Assembly (NCBI RefSeq): GCF_051014445.1
Contig: NC_135141.1
Coordinates: 11,594,001-11,658,000 of the forward strand
Direction: 5' to 3'
Source of the DNA: Colletes latitarsis
Taxonomy: Eukaryota > Arthropoda > Insecta > Hymenoptera > Colletidae
Length of the DNA stretch: 64,000 nt
How positions within the stretch are numbered: the first letter of the stretch is position 1; every line of letters begins with the position of its first letter. The position numbers and the translations under genes are program-made. The notes under the pieces were generated by a model. It made no database searches. It was not told the origin of the DNA and saw only the letters and a program-made list of their open reading frames with translations. This document shows positions 63,433 to 64,000 of this stretch, piece after piece.

Positions 63433-64000
63433 GATAGTATGAGCCAGATGAGGGCAAATGCCAGATATAACCCATACCTAACCGGAGTTATCCTCTAAAA
63501 TATAGATCGAAACCAGGTTTAATTGACAGTTTCAGTATGGTACCACATTACTACGTGATCCAAATCGGAAAATCCCAGGACCTGGCCAATAGGTATGCGA
63601 AAGATGCGATAGTATGAGCCAGATGATGGCAAATCCCAGACATAACTCTGACCTAACCGGTGTTATCCTCTAAAATATAAATCGAAACCAGGTTTAATCG
63701 ACTGTTGCAATGTGGTACGACGTGACTACGTGATCCAATCCAGAGGAAAACCCAGCATCTGACGAACAAGTATGCTATAAATGCAAACGTATGAGCCAGA
63801 TGAGGGCAAATCCCAGACATAACCCAGGCGTAACCGGTGTTATCCTCTAAAATATTGATCCAATCCAAGTTCAATAGACAGTTTCAGTGTGGTACCACAT
63901 TACTACGTGATCCAAACCGGAAAATCCCAGGACCTGGCCAACAGGTATGCGAAAGATGCGATAGTATGAGCCAGATGATGGCAAATCCCAGACATAACTC
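63315..64000 (+). repeat. Dispersed block shared with 56,985, copy 2, cut by window end
   Basis: It has the same order of tagged units as 56985-57670. Private changes include ccatatgatgg in copy 1 against ccagatgatgg here and cccaggcgtaacc near 63,825. Because the match runs to the final base, the true length of the duplication is unknown. Confidence 0.85.

Larger units (their letters stand above)
1..64000 (+). repeat. Continuous tandem satellite array, ~176-bp unit, head to tail
   Basis: Every printed line is recognisable as part of the same unit. The ctaaaatata box recurs at 26, 202, 378 and onward at about 176 bp, and I found no inverted unit, unique spacer, transposon or other foreign sequence. 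Observed unit lengths are 174-177 bp (full), 158 bp and 59 bp. Neighbouring units share much less variation than units one HOR period apart, which is the usual mark of higher-order organisation. The unit is close to one nucleosome plus linker, as in many centromeric satellites; that comparison is established knowledge, while assigning a centromeric role here is inference. The family is not one I recognise. No part of this span carries a supportable gene, RNA gene, promoter or terminator. Confidence 0.98.
55001..64000 (+). repeat. Right domain: full and 59-bp units, no 158-bp unit found
   Basis: The 59-bp units continue (junctions at 56560, 56971, 58612, 58846, 59962, 60373, 62012 and 62951), but the last 158-bp junction seen is at 54992. 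A divergent full unit with cagcatct, acgaacaag and tatgctataaatgc appears here repeatedly (about 57340, 57692, 59570, 61095 and 63670). Duplication periods of 352, 411, 880, 2,402, 4,948 and 6,330 bp overlap one another, so this end has a different history of exchange from the middle domain. The domain runs off the window in mid-unit. Confidence 0.85.

Noticed and set aside
1..64000. Unit length differences (18 and 117 bp) are multiples of three, and 176, 158 and 59 all leave remainder 2
   Set aside because: This might hint at coding pressure, but no frame stays open across units, single-base indels (175, 177 bp) are common, and two coincidences of this kind are not improbable.
1..64000. CRISPR-like array of direct repeats
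   Set aside because: Repeats are contiguous 176-bp units with no unique spacers, far longer than CRISPR repeats, and there are no cas genes.
1..64000. Alpha satellite or a CENP-B box
   Set aside because: The unit is 176 bp, not 171, its sequence is unlike alpha satellite, and I saw no site with the TTCG-A-CGGG core spacing on either strand. I did not run an exhaustive motif search.
1..64000. tRNA, rRNA or other RNA genes
   Set aside because: No stretch departs from the satellite unit for long enough to hold one, and no A/B-box or rRNA-like sequence was seen.

Overview
The window is one unbroken block of tandem satellite DNA. It contains no gene that I can support. The repeat unit is about 176 bp, always in the same orientation, and both window edges cut through a unit, so the array continues on both sides. 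A 64-kb array of nucleosome-length units with nested higher-order repeats (HORs) is typical of eukaryotic centromeric or other heterochromatic satellites. I do not recognise the family. It is not a sequence I know as alpha satellite, and I saw no CENP-B box. A plant centromere is plausible, but the sequence alone does not settle the lineage.

Units are numbered here from the C of the conserved ctaaaatata box. A full unit runs: ctaaaatata, a variable diagnostic trinucleotide region (aaatcg, acatcg, gatcg, ttgatcc), the dyad aaaccaggttt, ttaattgac, tttcag (positions 36-41), the perfect 12-bp palindrome tgtggtaccaca (42-53), a gtgatccaaaccag segment, ccaggatctgg, a 9-bp direct doublet (atgcgaaag, atgcgatag; 102-119), cagacataaccc, and taaccggtgtta (161-172). 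Full-length units range from 174 to 177 bp. Two deletion derivatives share the same left breakpoint after tttcag. A 158-bp unit (48 found) loses 18 bp including the palindrome. A 59-bp unit (38 found) keeps only positions 1-41 and 161-176, joined by 2 bp.

The array has three compositional domains. From 1 to 28,943 there are full units with 15 scattered 158-bp units and no 59-bp unit. Its HOR is a six-unit 1,038-bp block (near-complete at 1,940; complete at 7,862 and 22,312) plus local duplications of 528, 1,404 and 1,056 bp. From 28,944 to about 55,000 both derivatives are frequent and HORs are most regular: a nine-unit 1,413-bp HOR (29,906-32,490) and a sixteen-unit 2,394-bp HOR (40,206-46,464) whose copies are nearly identical. 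From about 55,000 to 64,000, 59-bp units persist but I found no 158-bp unit; there 352-bp dimers, 411-bp trimers and kilobase-scale dispersed duplications dominate.

Nothing here works as genes together. The structure records unequal exchange and copy-and-paste homogenisation. The main points of interest are the shared breakpoint of the two derivatives, the loss of one palindrome in the first, and the 18-bp inverted repeat (GGATAAC, 4-nt spacer, GTTATCC) created at the junction of the second. All unit positions and counts were made by eye on the printed sequence and may be off by a unit or a base.
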